From NCBI RefSeq assembly GCF_040183065.1, contig NC_091119.1, positions 64,776,392 through 64,840,391 of the forward strand: 64,000 nt of DNA, in the 5' to 3' direction. This DNA is from Periplaneta americana. Taxonomy: Eukaryota > Arthropoda > Insecta > Blattodea > Blattidae. This document shows, in pieces, positions 11,120 through 23,100 of this stretch. The stretch's first letter is position 1; the number at the start of each line of letters is the position of its first letter. Position numbers and translations under genes: made by a program. The notes under the pieces were generated by a model. That model was not told the origin of the DNA and searched no databases. It was given only the letters and a program-made list of their open reading frames with translations.

Positions 11120-12378
11120 CTTTGTCTGTTGTAAAAGGGTGTGTGTTAGTACGGTCTCTGTCTATAGTCTTCAGTGTGTATGCAGCTGTGTTCTTCCCTT
11201 GATTAAGTATGTTAGCGAAGTGCTCCTCCCAAGTGGTCATGTCTATTTGTCCTATGGTTTGAGATTTTCTGGGCTTCAAAGCCACGTGGGGGCTCTCTTG
11301 GCTTCCTCCACCATCCTAACTGCTTCGGATTCCATAGTCCTTCGTTTCTGTTTCAGTAGGGTTTTGTATTTTCTTCTGGATTCGCAATAGGTTCTTAGGT
11401 CCATTTGGTTATCTGTGGTTCTTGCGATGTGCAACTTCTCTAATACTTTTCTCCTCTCATGGTAGCATTCACCGTCGAACCATTTTTGGGCTCTTCTTTT
11501 TGATCTGGGCACGGTGGCATCTTTGGTGAGCTCTTCTAGGGTTATTGCGGCAGCATCTAGGTTGTGTTCTTTTATCAGTCTGTTAATTTCGTCCAGCTTA
11601 TCCATGTTTCTATTAAGCGCGTTCTCGTCTAGTTTCCTTGAAGGGGGTGTCTCCGGAATGGAATGGTTTGTGGGCTTTGTCTGACCGTGAAGAGAGAAGC
11701 TTGCTATTATTGGCAGTGCTTTTTTAGTGGTGTTTCTGCTGTGTTGTAACACACCCTGTGTTTTGTAAGGTTCAGTTCAGGACCTTCGTAGAAGATGAGG
11801 TCTATGGTACTGCTGCCATTGTGCGCAAAGTATGTTTTGTTGTCTCTTTTGTTGAGGAGCTTGAATCCTTCCTCTTCTATCAGATTTAGTAATTCGTCGC
11901 TTCTGTGGTCAGCAAGGTCTATCCTGCAGTTCATGTCTCCTGCTACTATTATGTTGCGACCTGGGTTCGCTTGAACCAAAGCCGTCATGATTGTCGATAT
12001 GATGTCTTCTATTGGAGTTCGGGGTTCGAAATAGTGACCAATCAGGGTTAGGTTATCAGAATTGATTACTATCGTGTCCTCGTCTTGGTATGTGTTTAGT
12101 ATTTTCCCAATTAACGGTTAGTAGTAACAGGAGATTCCCCATATAGGTCTTCCTCTCAGTCCTTGTGTTGCGCTGACGTGCGTTGCGTAGAATCCAGGGA
12201 TGTCTATGTTGTCAGTCATGAAAGTCTCGGTTAGAACAAGTACGTCTTGTTTAGCTAGAAGCTCGTTAGGAGCTAGCTCTAGAATGCTCTTCAGCCCTTC
12301 TACATTCCATAGGAGGAAGTCAATCTTCGAGTCTTCCGCCAGTTCTTTGGGGGCGAAAGAATTGGTATCGTCTAACTA
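11120..12378 (-). pseudogene. CR1-like LINE ORF2, endonuclease domain and linker, truncated before RT
   Basis: On the minus strand from about 12378 an APE-type endonuclease is recognisable: FLLWNVEGL, LVLTETFM (catalytic glutamate), IIVAGDMNCRID and STIDLIFYEG. After about 11720 comes a lysine- and arginine-rich linker (RRAQKWFDGEC) and then TTWEEHFANIL, the usual lead-in to RT. It breaks off at about 11120 where the hAT scrap begins. An in-frame stop near 12120 and a frameshift near 11730 show decay. Confidence 0.8.
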
Positions 12379-12949
12379 TCTTTTCAATATTTAAACTCAC
12401 ATAAAGACATGAAATTATAAAAATATACGGAGATCAATTAACTCCAAGACATTAACAAACCACATTTCCCTCATCTAGGCCTACCTATCTGGTGTACAGT
12501 AAATGTGCATTTTAATAATAATTTGCAAATCATTAACATTAACTAATTTTAATAATACCTTCGCATTAGTTGTCGTCAGGTCGTCTTCATCAGACTCGCA
12601 TCTTCTCGACTTCTTCTCCATTTTATACAGTCTCACCTTCCACTTTCTGGACCACCTAACAAGATTAATTAGGCAGCAATATATCAATTATGGCCCAATA
12701 GGAAATCAGAATTTCATAACCGTTAAAACCACGGCCGATTTGATGCTTCCTTCGTGGTTTTGTATATGGCCTTGAAAATAGGGTCATTCCATACAGCACA
12801 TACAATTCATCAGTTAAGCTATAGTTCTACAGCCTACTATTCAATTTACAACATATACAATTCATCAATTAAGCGAAACAAAAATATAGTACAATACATA
12901 GTAAAAATAACACACCTAATTTAATAACTGAACTTCTATGAAAATCTAC

Positions 12950-13200
12950 AGTGGCAGCACTCATATTATCACAGGCCATGATTGTCTCAAATATTTACAA
13001 AGAACTGATATTTCAGAATCTCCCATGTGCCATTTCCGAAATCTCAATGAAGATATGGATCATTGTCTTGACTGTCCAACTTTACACAACTTTCAGTCAT
13101 CAGGTTAAATATTGGCGTGCAAGATAACAAATAATATCAACTGCTGAATACTGGGTATCAGTCAATCAACCAACAACTTCATTACATTAAGGGGGAAAAA
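12950..13200 (+). pseudogene. LINE C-terminal fragment (post-RNase H zinc region)
   Basis: The frame reads TGHDCLKYLQRTDISESPMC and then EDMDHCLDCP. The same block in the LINE at 61389-62083 reads TGHDCLAKHLHRIG and EHLKIC, so both are tails of related RNase H-bearing LINEs. It ends at a stop at 13106; downstream sequence to 13200 may be its 3' UTR. Confidence 0.65.
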
Positions 13201-13384
13201 AACTGAAAGAATTAATTGTATATAGACACAACACATAAGACAAGGCCGCTTCAGGACAGTAATTGGCACGGCTCTGTTGTCTTAGGATTCTTAAGTAGAT
13301 TCAATTTCACCTGAAAGAAAAAAGTAGTATCTATGAGTAGACATATGTCTATGCCTAATCATGAGAAATAAGAGAAACAGTTGC

Positions 13385-13385
<1 letters not shown>

Positions 13386-13451
<66 letters not shown>

Positions 13452-13460
13452 GTAGTAGTA

Positions 13461-13491
<31 letters not shown>
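13386..13491. repeat. (AAT)n microsatellite with AGT interruption
   Basis: About 35 trinucleotide units of AAT with a block of AGT in the middle. Long Leu or Asn open frames across it are artefacts. It sits at the 3' margin of the decayed DDE transposase gene. Confidence 0.97.
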
Positions 13492-13492
<1 letters not shown>

Positions 13493-13559
13493 TGCAAAGT
13501 ATGGAAATTAATATTGCAATATAATATCAAAAGGTGTTGTCACACCATCAACTCTTATC

Positions 13560-14176
13560 ATTTAGTACAACAAATCTATTATATTCAATTGCAATCACCA
13601 GTAGCTGTTCTTTCCTCCATTTTGTTGTTGGCTGATTTTCCACAAGTCTGCTATGATATGCAGCACTATCCATGACAATAATGCATTGCCCTAATGTTCT
13701 CAGGTCAACAACTGTGTTTGCATCCACTTCTCAACTACAGGGCCATTCATAGCACTATGGTAGTCCTGACTTTTCTTTTAATTGCATGAAAAAATTAAAT
13801 CAGCACCTGGAATAAAAATGATACCTGGGCATATAATTACGTCACATGAATTCACAGCATTTAAATAAAGAAAATAAAACAGATTTATTCCTTTACTGCA
13901 ATTACAGCACATAACATAATATGGCATGAGATCCTCTTTGGTGAAAGGCTTTCCCACGTTTTTATTTAGTCACCAATTTTTATATTTTTGTACCCTGGCT
14001 TAAAAATTACTCTTGCCAAATTTATGTAAAATATAAATTAATATGACTTACCGAGTATAAATCCACCTTTCGTTCCAGCATCTAATCTTCCACCCTCATT
14101 TGTTGGTCTACGAATAATGCCATTCATGTCACTGGAAACTTCACTTGGTTTACTCCATGAATAAGTGGGTGATCCT

Positions 14177-14209
<33 letters not shown>

Positions 14210-16122
14210 AGAGAGAGAGAAAAGCAATTCACATTGAAACTCTAAGAGACACTAAAATTTCAAACACAGGAAAACCGTTCAAGAACTTTATAACTAACTT
14301 CTAGTTGTAATATGAAACTATTAATTGCAAAACATGTTCCCACCTGAATTCATGACTAGTAGCCTATATTAATTGCAATTTCATATTTCACATAAGTGTT
14401 AACCTATTTGTTAGTAAAAAATTCAATCATTCAATGTCTCACAATACATTGAAACTTACCATTCATAAAAATCCAAGTCTCATCCAAGAATACTATGGGT
14501 TTAGGGTTCTCACTCTCCACATTTCTTATATACTCTCTCAAAAAGTATGACCTTTTAAAATGCATAACATCACTTTCTCGTACATGTGTATAAGGATTCC
14601 CTTTGCTCCATACAAATTTCATCTCTTTCAAAATTTTTTTCACCGATGATAAGGATCCTCTAAATAAATGTTTCATAATTATCATTCATATGTTCCAGAA
14701 CTTTTGCTGCTGTTACTACTTCCCCTGTAATAATAAATGAAAATTATGCCATATTTTTATACATATGACTAATATCAGAATTACATTGCATAAATCAACA
14801 CAATAATTCCTGTAACTTCCCTACCTTTATGTAACTTGTCATAAATCTCGCAATTGCATCTTTCGTAAAATCATCAGGATCAATCACTGGACGTTTACGT
14901 AGTCTATGTTTTCCTGGTGTCACAAGTGGGGTCCCCTTCTGTGAATTTATTATCACTTTCCTAGCTGTAGTAAAGCCAAGCTGCAATAACAAACAATAAC
15001 ATAACACTTCTAAAAATTGTTATATCATAAAATTCATGCATGATACCAACATTAAGGGCTATATGAATAGAAAATGATCAACATGTTAGGTTGGGTCTAC
15101 GATAGGTTTAAGTAGGCTGATATTTAGGTAATTCTCCAGAAAAGCTACATCAAAGAAGGCATAATTTTATTTTGTTTAATTGATTTCTGTGATAGGCCTG
15201 TTTACATAGCGATGAACACGTGGTTTTAGTTCACAACCACAAATACTTTCAGCACAAAAATCCTTTGACACTTACCTGTATATTCTAATGTACTGTTGTA
15301 GTCCCTCCCTCAAACTTGTTACTAATTACCAATATAACATGTGAGAGGTCCAGGACGAAGAGAAATGGTTAGTTTCCCAATAGTGCGTCCTCGTTCTCTC
15401 GAGTGTTATATCTTAACCAGTACTTTGGATGGGGTAGCTTTTCTGAAGAAACACCATATTTAATATTACTTAGACCAGTCATGAATAAATTATTCAGCCA
15501 GAGTCAATGTTCCTATGTTTTATAGAGTATTCAATTATTATATAAAACTGAATTTTTTTTAAGCACCATAACAGGCCAACATTCATTTGCTGGAATATAA
15601 AGTCAATAATTACAACAATATGACTTGTATTTTCTTCTGCCGATGTGGCATGTAAATTGTGATCTGAACGGTTAATTTAATAGCAAAAAAGAAAACTGGT
15701 AATTTACTTTCGTGCTGTTTGATTATTTGTTCGTCTACTTTGTAAATGTATTTAAGCTATCACCTACTGCAGTATTACAGTATCTTAAATGTATTTTGTT
15801 TGGCAATATGAAATTCACTGGCTTGATTAAACACCTAACCTAAGAATTTGTTTTGTTTGACCACAATCATGAAATTATTAGTACAAACTCCTAAAACTGA
15901 ATATCCAGTACCACTTTGAAATGTATGCTTAAGAATACTTACTCCTAATAATTTAGCTATTCTGGTTATAATTGCTGTCTCCGTTAGCATAATTCCTTCT
16001 TCATTATCTTCTTTCTTCAACTCATTATACATGTGAACTACAGATTTCTGAAGAGTACTCTGAATGCCGCACATTTTCTTCCCTGGAGGAATGACTGCCA
16101 CGCTATGTCCTCTCTTTGACAT
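13560..16122 (-). pseudogene. Decayed intron-containing DDE (IS630/Tc1-like) transposase-derived gene
   Basis: Exons read leftwards. Exon 1, 16122 to about 15949 (MSKRGHSVAVIPPGKKM, ending at GTAAGT). Exon 2, about 14982-14825, a helix-turn-helix lead-in (GFTTARKVI... KHRLRKRPVIDPDDF) between TTGCAG and GTAGGG. Exon 3, about 14727-14465, ending in IVFLDETWIF with the first catalytic Asp, then GTAAGT. Exon 4, about 14176-14053 (SPTYSWSKPS... GGFILG), again followed by GTAAGT. Exon 5, about 13850-13590, containing KSQDYHSAMNGPVVEKW and VMDSAAYHS with the second Asp. Splice sites are well kept, but exons 3 and 5 carry frameshifts. It could be a degraded multi-exon transposon or a decayed domesticated gene. 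Confidence 0.72.
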
Positions 16123-16202
16123 TTTAATAAAAATCTAAACACGAAAGGAATGCATTAAATTGTGAAATAATATTTCTATCGATTACCCACGTGCATTATC
16201 AC

Positions 16203-16236
16203 CGTTGCTTACGAGATTATAATCCCGTAAGCAACG
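16203..16236. repeat. Near-perfect 34-bp palindrome
   Basis: CGTTGCTTACG pairs with CGTAAGCAACG around the self-complementary core GATTATAATC, with one mismatch. It lies about 80 bp upstream of the first exon of the DDE gene. No function is apparent. Confidence 0.85.
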
Positions 16237-16410
16237 ATTATCACGCCCAAGTATATTATATTTATTTGTACTTATCCGACTATTCTTGAATTATAACCAC
16301 AACGCAAAACATAAAATACGGTAACTATTATGTATTAATATTAATATTAATAAATTATTAATAAGTTCAAGTTTCACTATCTTCCAGTAACCGATTCATA
16401 AATCTAGTAG

Positions 16411-16663
16411 TCCACATCTGTGGAGCAACGGTCAGCACGTCTGGCCGCCAAACCAGGTGGCCCGGGTTCGAATCCCGGTGGGAGCAAGTTACCTGGTTGA
16501 GGTTTTTTACGGGTTTTCCTTCAACCCAATACGAGCAAATGCTGGGTAACTTTCGGTGCTGGACCCCGGACTCATTTCACCGGCATTGTCACCTTCATTT
16601 CATTCAGACGCTAAATAACCTAGATGTTGATAAAGTGTCATAAAATAACCCAATAAAATAAAA
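16411..16663 (+). mobile_element. tRNA-derived SINE, family A, full-length
   Basis: Perfect 13-bp target duplications (ATAAATCTAGTAG at 16398-16410 and 16664-16676) bound it. The head contains GGAGCAACGGTCAGCACGTC and B box GGTTCGAATCCC; the body has TACCTGGTTGAGG and GAGCAAATGCTGGGTAAC; the tail is A-rich (AATAAAATAAA). The exact duplication makes it the youngest family A copy here. Confidence 0.93.
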
Positions 16664-17089
16664 ATAAATCTAGTAGCATTTAGTTTTGTGGGAAGCCAGT
16701 ACCGAAAATGCTTGTCACAGCTACCAACATAACAGTTACAAAAACACTACCAATTGTAGTATTTGTCAGTACTGCAATTCGAAACGAAGTTGGCAAAAGA
16801 AAATTCAACCTTCAAACTAGAAAATCACCATAATCCACTAGAATATGTAGTAATGGGGGAAAAATGGTTAGGTTTCACCCTTACGGTATTAAGTTAGCTG
16901 GTCTTCCCTAAAGAGCAGAATCTGTTCGAGGTGCAAGAAGGCGATAGTCCTACCAGTAGTCATTTCTACAATCCATATAGTTTATGTACTTTGAGTTGTC
17001 GAACAAGTTCCACTGGAAACGCTTGACATGAGGTTCTTATTCCTAACGTTCATTTTAAGTTAAAGATTTTGTGTGAATATGTGTATGAT

Positions 17090-18395
17090 TTCGAATATCT
17101 ACACAGATAAAATCTTAACGAGGACCTATATCTGCATGGGCCAGAAAGTTTAGTTTGACTCTCAATGCAAGAAAATCACAAGCAATCCAATGGGACATCA
17201 ACGTCTATTATGCAATATTACTCCTGCTCTTCCAGTGAAGTTAAACAACACAATAATCCCTTTTGCTTCCTGTGTTAAAAACCTTGGAGTTTACTTTAAT
17301 AAACATTTAAACTGGAATAACCAAGTAACCCATATTACCAAAAAAGTGTTTTCCATACTACATTCCTTAAACAGCATTCGAAAATTCCTTCCGCTATCAC
17401 TCAAGAAAATACTAGTGGAAACACTAGTAATGCCCCATTTCGATTACTGTGATTTTCTACTGACTGACCTCAATGTCAACCAGTCGCAAAAATTACAATG
17501 TGTTCACAATTCTTGTGTTCGCTTCACCTGCGATGTCCGTCGCGCTGACCACATTACCCCATCCTTCCAAACTCTAAACTGGCTATGGCTTAACGAACGT
17601 AGAAATTTTCATTCTCTTGTTCTCCTTTTCCAAGTCCTTCACACTTCTACACCTACCTACCTTGCCTCCCGTTTCAGTTACCTGTCATCATATCATAATC
17701 TCTTCACACGCACGCAAAATAGTCTCATACTAGCCATACCAACACATAAGACATCATCGTATTCATCATCATACACAATCTCGCTCTCGCGCTTGTGGAA
17801 TACCCTACCCAGTGACATCAGAGACTGTCGGAATTTAGTAGCGTTCAAAAGCAAGCTTATTAAGTATTTTCTTACTGCGTAGAGTAGGTTTAATTTTTAC
17901 TTAATCAATAAAAGAAATGCTTCTCTCTTCTTAACTTTTACAATAAACTGTCTAGCTTTCATTAATCAGTTAATCTTTTAGTACTTTGATTTTTATTGTA
18001 TTTGTAAATTTAATATTAATTGTAATTATAATTGTAATTGAGGGGCTTAGAACAAAAAGCAGGTAAGTGACATTATTTAAAAAAATGAGGTAAGTGCGGG
18101 TTGTGATAGCCCAAAAGGATGTTTCTTTGTGATAAAATCAGGTAAGTGATCACACTGTGCAGTGCTGCTATATGGGCATCATTTCACCAGACTAGTGTAT
18201 AATATTCCATTGCATGTAGAACTTTAACTGTAATTTCCTCAAAACTAGGTTTCCGTCACTTACCTGCTTTTTGTTCTAAGCCCCTCAATTGTATTCTTAA
18301 TATTGTAGCTGTAATCCCCTGGTAGAGGGGAAGAGAAAGCCTGATGGCCTTATCTCTACCAGGTTAATTAAATAAATAAAATAAAATAATAAAAT
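17090..18395 (+). pseudogene. CR1-like LINE, C-terminal RT region and 3' end (5'-truncated)
   Basis: The open frame 17190-17882 encodes the thumb and C-terminus: CVKNLGVYFNKHLNW, MPHFDYCDFLL, DHITPSFQTLNWL, TRTQNSLI and SRLWNTLPSDIR. Coding similarity begins earlier, near 17120 (WARKFSLTLNARKSQ), in another frame. The 3' UTR carries GGTAGAGGGGAAGAGAAAGC and CTCTACCAGGTTAATT followed by an A-rich tail. A 253-bp MITE (18037-18289) sits in this 3' UTR. Catalytic motifs are absent because of 5' truncation. Confidence 0.85.
18037..18289. mobile_element. TIR MITE, full-length copy inside a LINE 3' UTR
   Basis: ATTGAGGGGCTTAGAACAAA at the left and its complement at the right give inverted termini of about 35 bp. 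TGTA flanks both ends and is the candidate target duplication, though AT-rich flanks make its length uncertain. The motif AGGTAAGTG occurs three times inside the left half. No coding capacity. A partial copy lies at 831-958. Confidence 0.85.
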
Positions 18396-19139
18396 ATTTC
18401 AGATAACCGAGAAGAGCATCACTTTAAAAAAGGCTTCTTAAGGTCAATCATGGAAAGAATGAGTAGGTACCTTTTTATTCTTACACTCCTACATTAATAC
18501 TAGAAAATAATTATACCACACTTTGACGTATAAATTGTAGCGACGTGATGATTGCAATCACGTAGACCTTCCGTTTTCTCCACTTAACTAAAATTGCTGG
18601 ATATGGACTTACTCTGGGACTAGTTACTACTTGGCGACTCACACTTGTAGCTACGTCCAATAGAATAAGAAAGCGACATTATTGAAAATGTACTTCAATT
18701 CTGAAAATGCAGTTAGCTCTGAATTCGAGATGTATTGTTAGATAAACATTATTTTAGTCTGAAAATACTATCTATTACGCCATATGTAATAAAATTAACT
18801 TGTTCAAAGTTAAACACATACGAATGTATAGCTTCAAAAAAGAAATCAAAATTACGTGTTACAAACTCGCACATACTATTTAAAGAATATTATACACCTG
18901 CAAAGCTTTTGTTCTTGGGTTTTATATTTATTTTCTGCCCTACTTTATACTATTACTACGATTTTTTTTAAGACTGAAAATCTTATAACACAATACTTAT
19001 TAAAAATTAGTTCTCATGAGCTGAAGTTTTACTGAGGAATAACTTCTTTTAGGCGAGTCAAAAGTCTAAATGACTGTGTGTATGCATCCATCAATACATA
19101 ATAGGCTACATACATACACACATACACACACACTATGCG

Positions 19140-19500
19140 CCTACATACAGTAGAACAAGTGGACAGCTTCAAATACTTGGGATGTAGGCTACTATAAGCA
19201 GTAACATGAGCTGCTGCCAAGAAGTCAAAAGGAGGATAGCAATGGCCAAGGAAGTTTTTAATAGAAAAAGGAACATCTTCTGCGGACCTCTGGAAAAAGG
19301 ACTAAGGGAGAGACTAGTGAAGTGCTTTGTATGAGAGACTAGTGAAGTGCTTTGTATGGAGTGTGGCATTGTATGGGGGCAGAAACATGGACATTACGAC
19401 GAAGTGAAGAGAAACGATTAGAAGCATTTGAAACGTGGATTTGGAGAAGAATGGAAGTGTGAAGCGGACAGACAGAACAGTGGCGAAGCGTGAGGTCAAG
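19140..19500 (+). pseudogene. RTE-like LINE C-terminal fragment
   Basis: In broken plus-strand frames it reads VDSFKYLG, KRRIAMAKEVFNRKRN, RERLVKCF and then TWTLRRSEEKRLEAFETW, the same protein region as 7030-7440. A local tandem duplication (GAGACTAGTGAAGTGCTTTG twice, about 19310-19355) and a stop after WRRMEV show decay. Confidence 0.8.
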
Positions 19501-19559
19501 ACCAAGGCATGCACTACTCAATTACCATAATTTCTCTTTGAAGGGATGGGACATTCATA

Positions 19560-19576
19560 TAGATGTTTATTATTAT

Positions 19577-19609
<33 letters not shown>

Positions 19610-19614
19610 TATTA
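19560..19614. repeat. (ATT)n microsatellite
   Basis: An interrupted run of TTA/ATT triplets. The polyleucine ORF across it is an artefact. Confidence 0.95.
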
Positions 19615-19689
19615 TGTATTAGTTATTTGAAAGTAATTTCTATTTTGTATAATAGAAGAAAAGTTAATTATTTTCATTACTCACCGTTC

Positions 19690-20945
19690 TACTTATATAT
19701 GAAATCCAGCCACCGCTCCTTCTTGACGAATTCCTCAATGACTGTATCATAAAAAGTTGAAATTGAGATTGTCTTAATTGATTTTAACATCTGCTTTTCA
19801 ATGGAGATGACGGCAAATCCACTTAAACGGTCTTCACTCATCGTACTGCGGGCATAGGTTTTGATACGTTTCAGTGTGGAAAACGATTGTTCTATCCCAG
19901 CTGTTTTTACAGGAATGGTAAGAATGAGATTGCACAATTTATACAATTCGGGCAACAATTCTTGGAGTCCACTTGAAGTTATATGATCTAGAATTTCGCG
20001 GATACTTTTCATGTTCTGAAACGTAAGTTTCTTAAAGATGACATTACACTCACTTCGAAGAGAAACAGTGTCAAAATAGCTGCCGTATGTTTCTTGAAGT
20101 CTGGTTAAAGCAGACGTGGGAAACTCATTTTCGTACTGCAAGAACTTCGAAGAATCAAGAAGTTCAATGAATTTTAGCAACGCAATATTTTCAAACCAAG
20201 TGTTCATTTGCATTGTAATGTCAAGAATTTCGACATAGAGTCTACGGAACGAAAATGTTGGATCTGCTGGGTGTCAAGAACAACTGCTCTTTTTTTTCTT
20301 GGCGGCTGCGATGGACCAGCCATCTAACACTGCGATCATAGCAATCGTCGAAATTATTTCTCATCTCTGACAACAGTTTACTCGTTCCCATCACTTCCTT
20401 AGAGAAAAACCCAATGTCCATGTTTAGTTTGGAGTATCTTATAAAGGTGCTCCGTAAGATCAAAAATGTCAGAGAAAACAGTTTGTGAAATCCTCTAAAA
20501 AGCAAGGAAACCCTTGGATGCACCAACAGAATCACCATCCCAACAAGTTAAATTTTCTAGAATTGAATTAAAAACTGCAATGAAACTCTCATGGTCACTT
20601 TTGATTACCCTGATCAATCTTTCATTATAGTTACAACGAGTTAGTGCTACTTTGGGTAAATGACGGCCTGCAATTTCATCCAGCAACTGGGTTCTTTTAG
20701 TAGAATGTGAAAAGAAAGACATTAGACCGCTAAGGGTACTGAAAAATATTTTACACTCTTTTATGTAGTTAACAGATTGAGTGAGAACTAAATTAAGCCT
20801 GTGGGCTAGCAATGGACAAAGAGGGCATTTGGAAAAGATTGTCTAACCAACGCTTGTGTACCACCCAGCATTCGAGAAAACACTGCAGCCCCGTCATATG
20901 CCTGAGCTACAATTTTCTTGGAACAATTCAGATCATTAACTACTG

Positions 20946-21001
<56 letters not shown>

Positions 21002-21110
21002 GCTTTCAAACCACTTTTGAACTGTTTCAGCCTCAGAATTCATGCGTCATTCATTGGTCGGCCCTGCTGTCTTCTTCCATTTGGAGTGTATTTCATTATC
21101 AATTTTGGTA
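19690..21110 (-). pseudogene. hAT transposase remnant, ZMYM1-like/DUF4371 type, C-terminal two thirds
   Basis: On the minus strand, in frameshifted pieces: AQAYDGAAVFSRMLGGTQAL and FPNALFVHC near 20900-20820, LAHRLNLVLTQSV near 20800, KVALTRCNYNERLI near 20650, and the C-terminal hAT dimerisation region at 20213-19690 (PVKTAGIEQSFSTLKRIKTY, STMSEDRLSG). At least two frameshifts and an expanded GAT repeat (encoding polyaspartate) break it. N-terminal coding of the same transposase type lies at 22417-23090 on the opposite strand. No termini were found. Confidence 0.85.
20946..20998. repeat. (ATC)n microsatellite inside hAT coding remnant
   Basis: About 17 ATC (GAT on the minus strand) units interrupt the hAT remnant. 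In the transposase frame they would encode aspartate; the polymethionine and polyhistidine frames are artefacts. Confidence 0.95.
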
Positions 21111-21760
21111 ATCTGATCTAGACATTCATTCATTCATTCAATCCAATTCGTGACTGCAAGCAATAAACTAAAGTAGATTTTGTTTACTATTTTCACACAA
21201 CATTATTTTCAACCTTTTTGCGTAAAATTAAACCACCACTCTAGATGCAAACAGACAAGGAATTTCACTGATAGCTTTATTTCACCTCTTCGATGATCAG
21301 TTGTGAAGACTCAAATCCCAGATTTCAGGCATGGCTACAAGACATATTATGAAACACCCAGACATGTAACTGAATATTTGAGATTGTGCAAGTGCTTGTT
21401 ATTCAAGAGAAATGTACAGTACTAGTATATGATCTAGTATAAATAACGATTTGTAGTCATCTTCATCAAGTGCGTATATGGTTTAGGCAGTTTGCCTGTT
21501 TCAAGATCAAGCGTTTTATGACTGATCACGCCATCTCTTCATTAGTCATCCAACACTTCCTTTGATAGTACATTCTTCTTGGTATGGTATAGGTTGTTGG
21601 TTCATTCTTAATAGGTGTTCAGGCTATTTTCGTCTATACTGTTGCAATTTACCAAGTAGTCCTGTAACTTTAAGCTGCTCTAGGATTTCCTGGTGATTTG
21701 TAGAATTTTGACAACTCTAAATGACAGTAAATAGTTAATGACGGTCGAAAAACTACGGAA

Positions 21761-21822
21761 TAATAATAATAATAGTAGTAGTAGTAATAATAATAATAAT
21801 ACAAGAACAGCAACAATATTAA

Positions 21823-21852
<30 letters not shown>
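21761..21852. repeat. (AAT)n/(AGT)n microsatellite pair
   Basis: Two AAT runs separated by about 30 bp, the first interrupted by AGT units. Confidence 0.95.
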
Positions 21853-21855
<3 letters not shown>

Positions 21856-21982
21856 ATTGGCATTATGTAATGTCTTTTCATCGTACATATCTTGTGAAGA
21901 AATTTGGGAATCAGAGTTACTGTTGGCAGTGGCACCAACTTATATGGGCCCATGGGGCCCGAGCCCACTCAATAATTTGTCG

Positions 21983-22033
<51 letters not shown>

Positions 22034-22034
22034 G

Positions 22035-22066
<32 letters not shown>

Positions 22067-22083
22067 CATTTATTATTATTATT
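21983..22083. repeat. (ATT)n microsatellite
   Basis: About 100 bp of ATT units with single GAT and CAT interruptions. Long I or Y open frames here are artefacts. Confidence 0.97.
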
Positions 22084-22416
22084 AACATTGTCATCATTAT
22101 CACATCGTCGTCTTATTTTAGGTGAATGATTTATTAAAATCAGTGGAGACAGATTTTTAAATACCATTGTTGGGCTCTTGTATACAAAGAGTTAGCTAGT
22201 TAATAATAATAGTCAACTCATCATGTTTTTAAATTTGAAATCGAACAGAATACATCTTAAGAGGAAAGCAACAATGAACAGTTTAATTTTTCTTCATTGA
22301 GTAGGGGTGCTTAGTAAATAAAAGAACAAAATCAGTTGACTTCAATTTTAGTTTGCGCGAACGTCGCTGTGCGATTAACTACTTAATGTGATTTTCTTGT
22401 GCTGTTAATCAACATC

Positions 22417-23090
22417 ATGGATAAATTTTTAATTAAAAGACCGCAGATAGATCCTACCAAACGTGAGTGGGAACCCAACGATCATCAACAATCATCCAGT
22501 TCCGATACAATGGATTTGCATTACGTTAAAAAATCAGCTGATGTACAAAGTTCGTCTTCACATATTTCAAAACTTTGTGATTCTGTTTTGTAGTACGAAA
22601 GCGAAATAAAGGGTGCTGGTAAGGGTAGAATTTTCCAAAATTCATGGCAGGACAAATATCCGTGAATTTTACAATGAACACAAGAAAGTGGTATTTTATA
22701 AAGTAGGCCTATGCAAGGAAGCTAGTGATAAAAAACTATTAAATTTCTCCACCAAAGCAGACCTTTGTTTCATTTCATCTGGCTTTTCCAACTGGAAATA
22801 TGCCTTAAGAAAATTTAGTTCCCATGAAATTTCCCAGTGCCACAAAGAATCAGATCCCAAAGTACTGGTGGTGCAGAGTGCAGTAAATGTTGCATCCAGT
22901 TTGAATCTTGCGAAGTTGCAAGACCTTCAAAATTCTCGTATCACCTTACATAAACTATTTTCATCGTTGTTATATTTATCAAAACAGGGACTAGTAATCC
23001 GTGGGCATAAGGACAAAGCAAGTAATTTCCATCAGCTTTTGAAATTGCGATGTGAGGACTCTCCAGAACTCAGGCAATAGATGTCACTGC
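22417..23090 (+). pseudogene. hAT transposase remnant, ZMYM1-like/DUF4371 type, N-terminal third
   Basis: It starts at ATG 22417 with MDKFLIKRP, followed by a serine-rich leader with a stop at 22591. A second frame (22613-23080) continues through the region that should hold the TTF-type zinc finger (KVGLCKEASDKKLLNFSTKA), then FSNWKYALRKFSSHEISQCH and SNFHQLLKLRCEDSPEL. The frame break falls near 22593-22613. It ends at about 23090 where an env-like sequence begins. It cannot be one intact element with 19690-21110 because the strands differ. Confidence 0.85.
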
Positions 23091-23100
23091 AACAGGAAAA

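Noticed and set aside
13291-13675. Polyleucine and polyasparagine open frames
   Set aside because: They are translations of the (AAT)n microsatellite at 13386-13491, with no codon bias or flanking domain.
20806-21121. Polymethionine, polyhistidine and polyisoleucine ORFs
   Set aside because: Other-frame readings of the (ATC)n tract within the hAT remnant.
21670-22129. Poly-I and poly-Y ORFs
   Set aside because: Readings of the ATT/AAT microsatellites at 21761-21852 and 21983-22083.
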